In this document: positions 8,742-16,155 of the stretch, one piece after another | How positions within the stretch are numbered: the stretch's first letter is position 1 | How the letters are laid out: every line of letters begins with the position of its first letter | DNA from: Candidatus Merdivicinus excrementipullorum | GTDB lineage: Bacteria; Bacillota; Clostridia; Oscillospirales; Ruminococcaceae | Assembly (NCBI GenBank): GCA_018716725.1 | Contig: DVJP01000039.1 | Span: 1 to 64,000, forward strand | Direction: 5' to 3' | Length of the DNA stretch: 64,000 nt | The notes under the pieces: model-generated | Told to the model about the DNA's origin: nothing | The model's database searches: none | What the model saw: only the letters and a program-made list of their open reading frames with translations | Translations under genes and position numbers: made by a program

Positions 8742-8796
8742 TTGACAAATCGGTCTAACTGTGTTAGACTAAAGGCGTAGTCGAATGACATTAGAC
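8742..8796 (+). promoter_or_regulatory. blaI-blaR1 promoter with two operators
   Basis: TTGACA (8742–8747), 17 bp, TAGACT (8765–8770). Operator 1 is the perfect palindrome GTCTAAC-TGT-GTTAGAC (8753–8769) across the -10 box. Operator 2 is GTCGAAT-GAC-ATTAGAC (8780–8796), one mismatch, just downstream of the start site. Both are 17 bp with centres 27 bp apart. Two dyads in the promoter match how BlaI/MecI repressors control their own operon. Confidence 0.8.
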
Positions 8797-8812
8797 CATC
8801 GGAGGGTGCAAC

Positions 8813-9175
8813 ATGGAAAATTTGTCCTTAGGGGAAATGGAAGAAAAATTCGCGGAGCTCATCTGGCAAAACGAGCCGGTGCCTTCCGGCCAGCTGGTAA
8901 AACTCTGCGAAGAGGCCTTCCACTGGAAAAAATCTACCACCTACACCATGCTCAAACGCCTGTGCCAGCGGAATATTTTCGCAAATAACGGCGGCATGGT
9001 GACGGCCCTTCTTAAGCGGGAGGATTTTCACGCCATGCAGGGGGCGGAGGTCATTGACCGGGGTTTCGGCGGCTCCCTGCCCCAGTTTTTGGCGGCCTTT
9101 ACCCGGCGGAAAAAGCTTAAGGCCGAGGAAGTGGCGGAGCTGCAAAAGCTTATTGACGAGTACAAGGAGGGATGA
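8813..9175 (+). CDS. blaI: BlaI/MecI/CopY-family repressor
   Basis: A 120-residue winged-helix repressor. The N-terminal DNA-binding domain (about 5–75) shows EEKFAELIWQNEPVPSGQLV and the recognition helix WKKSTTYTMLKRLCQ. The C-terminal helices would dimerise and carry the site cleaved on induction. In this family the partner M56 metalloprotease senses a signal and triggers loss of the repressor. It lies 3 bases before the blaR1-like gene and behind a promoter with two fitting palindromes. The signal need not be a beta-lactam. Confidence 0.92.
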   Translation: MENLSLGEMEEKFAELIWQNEPVPSGQLVKLCEEAFHWKKSTTYTMLKRLCQRNIFANNGGMVTALLKREDFHAMQGAEVIDRGFGGSLPQFLAAFTRRKKLKAEEVAELQKLIDEYKEG

Positions 9176-9178
9176 AGC

Positions 9179-12100
9179 ATGACGGCTGTTTTTCGGGAGA
9201 TTCTCAGTATGAGCTTCACCGCCGGTTTCTGCGTTTTGGCAGTGGCGCTGGCGCGGCTGTTTCTCAAAAAAACGCCCCGGGTGTTTTCCTATGCCCTGTG
9301 GGCGGTAGTGCTGTTCCGGCTCCTGTGCCCCTTTTCCTTTGAAAGCGTCGTGAGTCTCATTCCCAGCACCCAGGCGGTGCAGCCCACCGGCCAGACTGGC
9401 CTGCCCTTTGAGGCTGCCACCAATATTCCCGTCATTGACCAGCCGGTGAATGAATACCTGGGGAGCCATTATTACGAGGGGGTCACCGTCCCGGACGGTT
9501 TTTCTGTGGATTTCATGACGGTTTTGTCCGTTGTCTGGCTGGCGGGATGCCTCATTCTGCTTGGAATCAGCCTTATTTCCCTGATCCGGCTCAAAAGGCG
9601 GCTTCGAAACGCCGTTTTGGAGGAAGGCCGGGTCTATCACGCCAAGGGGCTGGAAACCGCCTTTGTTCTGGGGATTTTCCGGCCGAAAATCTACCTGCCG
9701 GAGGGGCTGTCCCATAAGGAGCGGGAATACATCCTCCTCCACGAGCAGACCCACATCCGCCGGGGGGACCACATTGTCCGGATTCTGGCTTTCGCGGCCC
9801 TCTGCCTCCACTGGTTTAACCCCCTAGTCTGGCTGGCCTTTTTCTTAAGCGGCCGGGACATGGAAATGTCCTGCGACGAGGCGGTTTTAAAAAAGCTGGG
9901 CAACGGGGTGAAAAAGGATTACTCGGCTTCCCTTCTGTCCCTGGCTTCCGGCCGGAAATGGCTGGGGGGCGCGCCTTTGGCCTTTGGGGAGGGGGACACC
10001 AAAAGCCGCATTAAAAACGTCCTTTCCTACCGGAAACCGGCTTTCTGGGTGCTGATTGCGGCGGTCATCGGGGTGGCGGCGGCCATTTTCCTGCTGGCGG
10101 CCAACCCTTTGGAAAAGCGGGACTCCATGAAATGGCTGAACAGCCTGGATGCGGCGGAAGTCCGGCAGATCGAACTGGTGGTCATGCCCTCCGATGAAAA
10201 TGAGCGGTACGCCCTTTACACCGAAGAATCCGACATTTCCTCCATTGTTTCCCTTCTGCGGGAAGGCAAAGGACGGTATGTGGAGAACCCGGAATCTCTC
10301 ATGGGCGGCGGTATCTCCTTTTATATCACCATGGCGGACGGCTCCCGGCATCATGTCGGCAACAACGGTCACACCTATCTAACCATTGACGGGGATTCCT
10401 TCGACGCGGGCCATGACTGGCTTTCCGGCTGGGAGAAGGATTACGGCCGGGGCAACGCCCCTTTGCCGGAGGGGTTCTCCTTTGACACCGCCGCTTCCCT
10501 CTTTGGGCAGGAATTTGGGGTGGAAGCCATCGAATACCGCGCGCCGGAATACTCCCTGGATATTTCCCCGGGCGGCGCGCCCCGCTACCGGTTCACCCAG
10601 GATGGGCGGCTGCTGGAATCAAACGGCTGGGTTTTGGACGGCGGCAGCGGCGATTGGACTGACTGCGGGCAATTGGAAGAAATCACCCTGACCCAGGAAA
10701 ATTTTGACAGCCTGTTTACCATCCAGGACGAAGGGTTCTGGAACAACTCCCTTTCCCCGGAAGTCCTCCGGGAGGATACCCAGGCAGCCTGGAGAACGGT
10801 GCGGGAAAACGGGGATAGTTCCGTTTTGTACTACGTCTTGCTGCAAAGGAACGGCACGGTTTTCCTCACCTACGGCTATGAACAGCGCGGCGGGCTGCAA
10901 TATTCCAATATCCGCTGGGTATTCCAGCTGTCCTCGGAAGAGGTTCTGGCCAAAGCCGAAGCGGAAGCCCTCTTTGCCCTGCGGACGGACTTTGTGGGGA
11001 GCAGTTCCGACGTGGGAGCACTGCTGGAAAAGCTGGGGTTCCCTGAGACACGGGATTACTTTTCCCTGCAAACCAGCACGGAGCCTTACGGCGTAACGGT
11101 GAATTTCACCGGGGACGCCGCCGACCTGCTGCCCTATGAGAAAAATGCCGTCCTGCTCCTGGCCCTCATCAGCAACGCCGGCGTGATTACCTACCGGTTC
11201 CCCTCGGACACTGTTTCCTACGACCGGCAGTGGGCGGAGGAATGGACGGGGCTTTCGGATGTGTGGGTGGACTCCGTTGAGGAACTTTCCTCCCTGCTGA
11301 ACTTCTTGAACGGAATTGTGGACAGCGAATCCGTCGCCCAGTCCCACCCGGAATGGGAGGGCTACGCCTACACGGGAGAGGTGCGCATATCCACAGGCGA
11401 CCGGGCCTTCACCCTGGAGGATGTGCCGGAAAATCCCGCCGAGGAAGCCGCCGCCAATTCCTACGCTTATGACATCGCCGAAAATTACCAGGGGCTGGCG
11501 GAGCTTTACAGCGAAAGCGAATCCCTGCTGATTTCCGCGAAAAATGATGCGGAAAGCTGGGAAACCGGGGCCTATACCCAAACCTACACCATTCACGGGC
11601 TGGAAACCCTGCCCCAAGATAAAATCCCTTCCCAGATTGTTTCCGAAGCGGAGGACCTGGGGCTTGGGCAGTATGCCGTTGTCCGGGCAGACGTGGACTG
11701 GACCTATTCCGACCAAAAGCTTGCCCAAGGCCCGCAGCTGGGAGAAGGGCGGTATTCCCGGCTGTTCCTCTGCGGGGAAACGGACGGGAAATGGAAAATT
11801 TACGAGATTTACTGGGAGGAAATGATGGGCGGCAGCTCCACCGCTGATTCTGCCGCTGCGGAAGCAGAATATTTGCAAAAAGTATTAGACAGCGTCAAAT
11901 TTGTGGAACAAGGGCTGACGCTCACCCTCCCCTACGGGATGCCCACGGAGCACTCCCTGGAAATCCGCAGTTCCGTGGACACTACCGATGAAGATGGCAA
12001 CCAAATCCATGAAGATTTGTTGGGCGAAGATCTGAATAACCAACGCCTGCACGCCGGCAATTTTTTCCAAGCCAACATTGGCGGCTGGAAAGAAGGGGAC

Positions 12101-12736
12101 AAAGTTTCCATCTACCTGCGCTTTTACGAACAGGTGGACGACAACTCCATTCATGAAACAGCGAGATGGTACGCCAGCTGGATTTATGAGGACGGCCAAA
12201 TGGTGCGCCAGCCCTGGAGGAAAGAAACCGTGGGGCTGCCGGAGCAGCGCGGGCAGGACCTTACCGTCCACTTTGAGAACCCCCACAGCGCTCCATTCCT
12301 GGCCAGCATGACCCTTCCCCAAGGGTGGACGGCCGCGCCCGGCGGTGATTTCGGTCTGGTACTCCTGACCGATGAATCCGGGCAGGTTGCGGGCCGGATT
12401 CAGTGCGATAAGGTGGAATACCACCCGGAAGCCGCCGGGGAAAACTTCCCGGTTTCCGTTTACAGCGATCTGATGCTGGGTTCCGCCGTCAACTGGAACA
12501 ATGAATACACCCCGGTGAAGCAGGGGCCGGAAAACGCCGACGGCGTCCCGGTGACGGAAACCGCCATGGTCCGGATTCTGCAAACGGAAAACGGCGCGGC
12601 CGGGCCGGTGACGGAATCCCCCGGCATCCTCTCCTACAATCTGGACATCCTGCGCTATATCTCCATTTCCTTTGGGGAAAACATACCGCAGGAGACGGCA
12701 AAATCCATTGCAGAGAGTATAACCTTGTCAGAATAG
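9179..12736 (+). CDS. BlaR1-like M56 metallopeptidase with giant extracellular domain
   Basis: A 1185-residue membrane sensor-protease. TM helices lie at about 12–30, 37–52, 113–135 and 289–308. The zinc motif HEQTH is at 188–192, with a downstream DEA (233–235) as the likely third ligand. After the last TM come about 875 exported residues, rich in acidic and aromatic residues and probably several repeated domains. I see no penicillin-binding-protein SxxK/SxN/KTG set like that of true BlaR1. The family length is usually near 600 or less, so this tail is unusual. It is probably the signal-transducing partner of the repressor just upstream; the ligand is unknown. Confidence 0.85.
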   Translation: MTAVFREILSMSFTAGFCVLAVALARLFLKKTPRVFSYALWAVVLFRLLCPFSFESVVSLIPSTQAVQPTGQTGLPFEAATNIPVIDQPVNEYLGSHYYEGVTVPDGFSVDFMTVLSVVWLAGCLILLGISLISLIRLKRRLRNAVLEEGRVYHAKGLETAFVLGIFRPKIYLPEGLSHKEREYILLHEQTHIRRGDHIVRILAFAALCLHWFNPLVWLAFFLSGRDMEMSCDEAVLKKLGNGVKKDYSASLLSLASGRKWLGGAPLAFGEGDTKSRIKNVLSYRKPAFWVLIAAVIGVAAAIFLLAANPLEKRDSMKWLNSLDAAEVRQIELVVMPSDENERYALYTEESDISSIVSLLREGKGRYVENPESLMGGGISFYITMADGSRHHVGNNGHTYLTIDGDSFDAGHDWLSGWEKDYGRGNAPLPEGFSFDTAASLFGQEFGVEAIEYRAPEYSLDISPGGAPRYRFTQDGRLLESNGWVLDGGSGDWTDCGQLEEITLTQENFDSLFTIQDEGFWNNSLSPEVLREDTQAAWRTVRENGDSSVLYYVLLQRNGTVFLTYGYEQRGGLQYSNIRWVFQLSSEEVLAKAEAEALFALRTDFVGSSSDVGALLEKLGFPETRDYFSLQTSTEPYGVTVNFTGDAADLLPYEKNAVLLLALISNAGVITYRFPSDTVSYDRQWAEEWTGLSDVWVDSVEELSSLLNFLNGIVDSESVAQSHPEWEGYAYTGEVRISTGDRAFTLEDVPENPAEEAAANSYAYDIAENYQGLAELYSESESLLISAKNDAESWETGAYTQTYTIHGLETLPQDKIPSQIVSEAEDLGLGQYAVVRADVDWTYSDQKLAQGPQLGEGRYSRLFLCGETDGKWKIYEIYWEEMMGGSSTADSAAAEAEYLQKVLDSVKFVEQGLTLTLPYGMPTEHSLEIRSSVDTTDEDGNQIHEDLLGEDLNNQRLHAGNFFQANIGGWKEGDKVSIYLRFYEQVDDNSIHETARWYASWIYEDGQMVRQPWRKETVGLPEQRGQDLTVHFENPHSAPFLASMTLPQGWTAAPGGDFGLVLLTDESGQVAGRIQCDKVEYHPEAAGENFPVSVYSDLMLGSAVNWNNEYTPVKQGPENADGVPVTETAMVRILQTENGAAGPVTESPGILSYNLDILRYISISFGENIPQETAKSIAESITLSE

Positions 12737-12768
12737 CACGTTTTGTATCAAAATTTTCCAAACTCCGG

Positions 12769-12797
12769 TTGTATTTCTGCCCAAAATATGCTATACT
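12769..12797 (+). promoter_or_regulatory. promoter of the ROK gene
   Basis: TTGTAT (12769–12774), 17 bp, TATACT (12792–12797), 37 bases before the start codon. Confidence 0.7.
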
Positions 12798-12834
12798 TTG
12801 TTCCATATTCTGGTACGGGTGCGGAGGGGTTCAG

Positions 12835-13722
12835 ATGAATTATCTTGGTATTGACATTGGCGGGACCAAGTGCGCCGTTTCCGTTGGGACAGACGGCGGG
12901 CAGATTTTGGAAAAGATAAAATTCCCGTCGGAAACGGAACAAGGAAAAGACGCAGCCCTTTATGGGATTTTGGAGGAAACGGGGAAAATGCTGGCCCGTT
13001 ATCCGGAGGTACAGGCTGTGGGGGTCAGCTGCGGCGGCCCTCTGGACAGCCGGAAGGGGCTGATCCTTTCCCCGCCCAATCTGCCCGGCTGGGACGAAGT
13101 GCCCATTGTCCGGATGCTGGAAGAGCGGTTCTCCCTTCCGGCCTTCCTGCAAAACGACGCGGACGCCTGCGCCATTGCGGAATGGAAATTCGGCGCCGGG
13201 AAAGGGTATGACAACCTGGTGTTTCTGACCTTTGGCACCGGCTTTGGGGCGGGGCTTATCCTAAACGGCCAGCTGTACACCGGAGGCTGCAACATGGCCG
13301 GGGAAATCGGGCACATCCGCTTAAAAGAAGGCGGCCATGTGGGCTACGGCAAAGCCGGTTCCTATGAGGGGTATTGCAGCGGCGGCGGCATCCGCCAATA
13401 CGGCCTTGGAACGGCGGAGGAGCTGGGGAAAAAGGCGGCTGACGGCGACCCGGAAGCCATTGGGATTTTTGAGGAAGTGGGCCGGAACCTGGGAAAAGGG
13501 CTGGCCATCCTGACAGACCTGTTAAATCCCGACGCCATTATCATCGGCAGCATCTACGTCCGGCAGCAGAAGCTGCTGGAACCGGAACTTCTGCGGGTCC
13601 TGGAGGAAGAAACCCTTCCCCAAAGCTTTGCCCACGTCCGGGTGCTGCCCGCCGCGCTGGGCGAAAGCCTGGGGGACATGGCGGCGGTCTGCGCCGCAGT
13701 TTACGGCATGAGCCGCGCCTGA
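12835..13722 (+). CDS. ROK-family protein, probable sugar kinase
   Basis: A 295-residue ASKHA-fold protein. The ATP phosphate-binding loop is at 7–11 (DIGGT), the sugar-site LQNDADACA around 105–113 with candidate catalytic Asp108, then TFGTGFGAGLI and the EIGH zinc-histidine segment at 157–160. The ROK zinc signature CxCGxxGCxE is replaced by VGYGKAGSYEGYC (169–181), so most zinc cysteines are missing. There is no N-terminal helix-turn-helix, so it is not a ROK repressor. The substrate (glucose, N-acetylglucosamine or another hexose) cannot be told. GGAGGGG precedes the ATG at 12835. It is monocistronic between its own promoter and terminator. Confidence 0.85.
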   Translation: MNYLGIDIGGTKCAVSVGTDGGQILEKIKFPSETEQGKDAALYGILEETGKMLARYPEVQAVGVSCGGPLDSRKGLILSPPNLPGWDEVPIVRMLEERFSLPAFLQNDADACAIAEWKFGAGKGYDNLVFLTFGTGFGAGLILNGQLYTGGCNMAGEIGHIRLKEGGHVGYGKAGSYEGYCSGGGIRQYGLGTAEELGKKAADGDPEAIGIFEEVGRNLGKGLAILTDLLNPDAIIIGSIYVRQQKLLEPELLRVLEEETLPQSFAHVRVLPAALGESLGDMAAVCAAVYGMSRA

Positions 13723-13723
13723 C

Positions 13724-13768
13724 AAAAAAACGCACACAGCTTTCCCAAAAGGGGCTGTGTGCGTTTTT
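13724..13768. terminator. bidirectional terminator
   Basis: CGCACACAGC / GCTGTGTGCG stem with A-run before and T-run after. It serves the ROK gene (+) and the SGNH hydrolase operon (-), which converge here. Confidence 0.9.
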
Positions 13769-13778
13769 ATGTACGAAC

Positions 13779-14444
13779 TTATATTTGGGCGGGCGGGCAG
13801 TGCCGGATGATGGTTTCAAAAACACGGTTGGCGATGAGCTGGTGTCCCAAATCGTTGGGGTGGCAGTGGTCCGGGCATACCAGCCAGTCCACGCCCTGCT
13901 GGGCGGCGTAAACGTCGGCGTACCAAAGGCCGTTCTGCTCCGCCAGCTGCCGGATCACCAGGTTGTATTCCTCCGTCAGCTGGTAATCGCTTTTGTCCCA
14001 GTGCTCACAGTCCTTGTAAAACTCCCGGTGCATGTAGTATAAGTTCAGGCAGACAATGGCCGGATTCAGCTTTGCCCGAATCTGGTCAATCATCTTCTGG
14101 TAGTCCCGCCGGAACACCAGCGGGGAAGTTCCGCCCCGGGAATCATTGAGGCCGTAGGCGATCAGCACCAAATCCGGTTCCTGGCTGATGACGTCCCCTT
14201 CCAGCCGTTCCAGGCCGCAGGGATTGGCGGCAAATTCATAGGCCGGGGTTTCCCGGCAGAGGATGCTGGCGTTGACCCCTTTGTTTATCAGTTCAATAGG
14301 GCCGCCCTTCCATTTTTCCAGCATCTGGGCGGTAAGGCTGGCCCAGCACCGATCCGGCGAGGATGCGCTTAAGCCAAAGGTCACGCTGTCCCCAAAGGCC
14401 ACCACCCGGCGGATGTCCGCCAGGGTTTTGATTTTTCCATTCAT
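13779..14444 (-). CDS. SGNH/GDSL-type hydrolase
   Basis: A 221-residue cytoplasmic esterase-fold protein. Block I is VAFGDSVTFG (Ser19 is the expected nucleophile), block III is YGLNDS, and block V is DHCHPND, giving the Asp/His of the triad. There is no signal peptide. It overlaps the amidohydrolase gene by 4 bases and is last in the GH31-amidohydrolase-SGNH operon, which suggests removal of acyl groups from the same sugar conjugate. The substrate is unknown. Confidence 0.88.
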   Translation of the reverse strand: MNGKIKTLADIRRVVAFGDSVTFGLSASSPDRCWASLTAQMLEKWKGGPIELINKGVNASILCRETPAYEFAANPCGLERLEGDVISQEPDLVLIAYGLNDSRGGTSPLVFRRDYQKMIDQIRAKLNPAIVCLNLYYMHREFYKDCEHWDKSDYQLTEEYNLVIRQLAEQNGLWYADVYAAQQGVDWLVCPDHCHPNDLGHQLIANRVFETIIRHCPPAQI

Positions 14445-16087
14445 GTGTTTCTCTCCTTATCCATATTTTTGAAAACCCGTTTCCCCTCCTTGACGGTTTC
14501 CAGCACCCGGATGTTTTTCAGCCGGTCCGGCTCCACTTCCAGAGGATTCTGGTCCAGAATCACCAAATCCGCGTATTTTCCGGGTTCCAGGCTGCCTTTC
14601 AAATCCTCCTCAAAGTATTGGAAGGCCCCGTTGATGGTGACGGCCCGGATGGCGTCCATGACGGAAATCCGCTGGTCCTCCCCCAGCACCCTGCCTTTTT
14701 GGGTTTTCCGGTTCACCGCGTTGTGGATAGCCAGAATGGGGTCGGGCATTTTTACCGGCGGGTCCTGGTGCAGGGTAAACACAATCCCCCGCTTCAGGGC
14801 GGAAGCGGCCGGAGAAATTCGGCTGGCCCTTTCCGGCCCCAGCACGGATTCGCAATGGTAATCCCCCCAATACCAGATATGGTCTAAGAAAAAGGTGGGG
14901 ATCACCCCCAGGGCCTTCATTTCATCCAGCTGGTCCTCCCGGACAGTCTGGGCGTGGACCATGACCGGGCGGGTTTCTTTGGAAGGCTTCACCCTTTCCA
15001 TGGCCGTTTTTAAGCACCGCAGGAACTGGTCCGCCGCCGCATCCCCGTTGACATGGGCGTTCAGCTGGACATTCCGTTCCAGACAGCCTGCCATAAATTC
15101 GGTTACCTCCCCGTCGGACTGGGTTCCGTAGCCCCGGTAATCCGGGCTTTCCCCTTCCGGCGGCTCAAGATACGGCTGGGTCAGCCAGGCGGTTTTCCCC
15201 TGGGGCGAGCCGTCCAGCCAGGTTTTGCCCCCCAGCAGCTTATAATGGCCCGTGTATTCCCGCTTTGGGGTCCCCTCGTCTTTTAACAGGGCAAAGGCGT
15301 CCTGCTGCACCGCGTGCCCCACAATATCCAAAGTCAGCTTCCCGGCTTCCGCCGCGGCCAGCAGAAGGCTGTGCAAATTCCGGTCGATGCTGGCGTCCTG
15401 GGCGGTGGTGACGCCGCAGGAGGCGTATAATTCCTGGGCCTTGCCCAAAGCTTCCAGGAAGCGTTCCGGGGACGGGCCGGGGATCAGCGCCTTTTTTTCC
15501 GGGGCCAGGCAGGCGTTTTCCTCCAAAATCCCGTTAGGCTCCCGGGAATCGGGGGATACCGTCCGGACAGCGCCGCCCTCCGGCACCGTGTAATTTTTCC
15601 CGGTGTAGCCCAGCTTTTCCAGAGCCGCCGTATTGGCCGCCGCCAGATGCCCCGAAGCGTGGGTAATGAGGATGGGAATTCGGCAGGAAATGGGGTCCAG
15701 GTCAAACTTGGTGGGATGGGCCAGGCCTGCAAAACGGGTATTGTCGTACCCAAAGCCCAGCACCCACTCCCCTTCTTTTGGCGGGTCGTCCCGGAGCTTT
15801 TGGCGGATTATCTCCTGAACCTCCCCAATGGAGCCGCAGCCGCTGAAATCCAAAAGCAGCATGGTCTGGGCCACGGCGGTGATATGGCCGTGAGGATCAA
15901 TGAACCCCGGCAGCATGGTTTTCCCTTCCAGGTCTATGAGTTCCGTGTCCCCATCCGCCAGGGACAGGATTTCCTCCCGGCCGCCCACAGCCAGAATTCG
16001 GCCGTCCCGGACAAAAAGCCCGTCGGCCACCCGGTTATCCGGGGCTGCGGTAATGATATTGCCGTGAAAATAAGCGGTTTTGGACAT
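14441..16087 (-). CDS. amidohydrolase family 3 protein (YtcJ-like)
   Basis: A 548-residue metal-dependent hydrolase. It starts with the small beta-sandwich domain (FVRDGRILAVGG) and the metal motif MLPGFIDPHGH near 60–70. Further TIM-barrel ligands are likely in ITHASGH and QLNAHVNGDAA, and the sandwich closes with GSLEPGKYADLVILD. Family members cleave amides or related bonds of many small molecules, so no substrate is assigned. It lies between a GH31 glycosidase and an SGNH hydrolase in one leftward operon. Confidence 0.88.
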   Translation of the reverse strand: MSKTAYFHGNIITAAPDNRVADGLFVRDGRILAVGGREEILSLADGDTELIDLEGKTMLPGFIDPHGHITAVAQTMLLLDFSGCGSIGEVQEIIRQKLRDDPPKEGEWVLGFGYDNTRFAGLAHPTKFDLDPISCRIPILITHASGHLAAANTAALEKLGYTGKNYTVPEGGAVRTVSPDSREPNGILEENACLAPEKKALIPGPSPERFLEALGKAQELYASCGVTTAQDASIDRNLHSLLLAAAEAGKLTLDIVGHAVQQDAFALLKDEGTPKREYTGHYKLLGGKTWLDGSPQGKTAWLTQPYLEPPEGESPDYRGYGTQSDGEVTEFMAGCLERNVQLNAHVNGDAAADQFLRCLKTAMERVKPSKETRPVMVHAQTVREDQLDEMKALGVIPTFFLDHIWYWGDYHCESVLGPERASRISPAASALKRGIVFTLHQDPPVKMPDPILAIHNAVNRKTQKGRVLGEDQRISVMDAIRAVTINGAFQYFEEDLKGSLEPGKYADLVILDQNPLEVEPDRLKNIRVLETVKEGKRVFKNMDKERNT

Positions 16088-16155
16088 GGCCTTCCCTTCC
16101 TTTCCTCGCCTTTATTTTTCGCGGCAAGCCGCCATTCTATACGCCTTGAAAACCC

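Noticed and set aside
10619..12583. Two long minus-strand open frames opposite the BlaR1-like gene
   Set aside because: They are mirror frames of a coding sequence with clear metallopeptidase and membrane features; they have no start signals or domains of their own.
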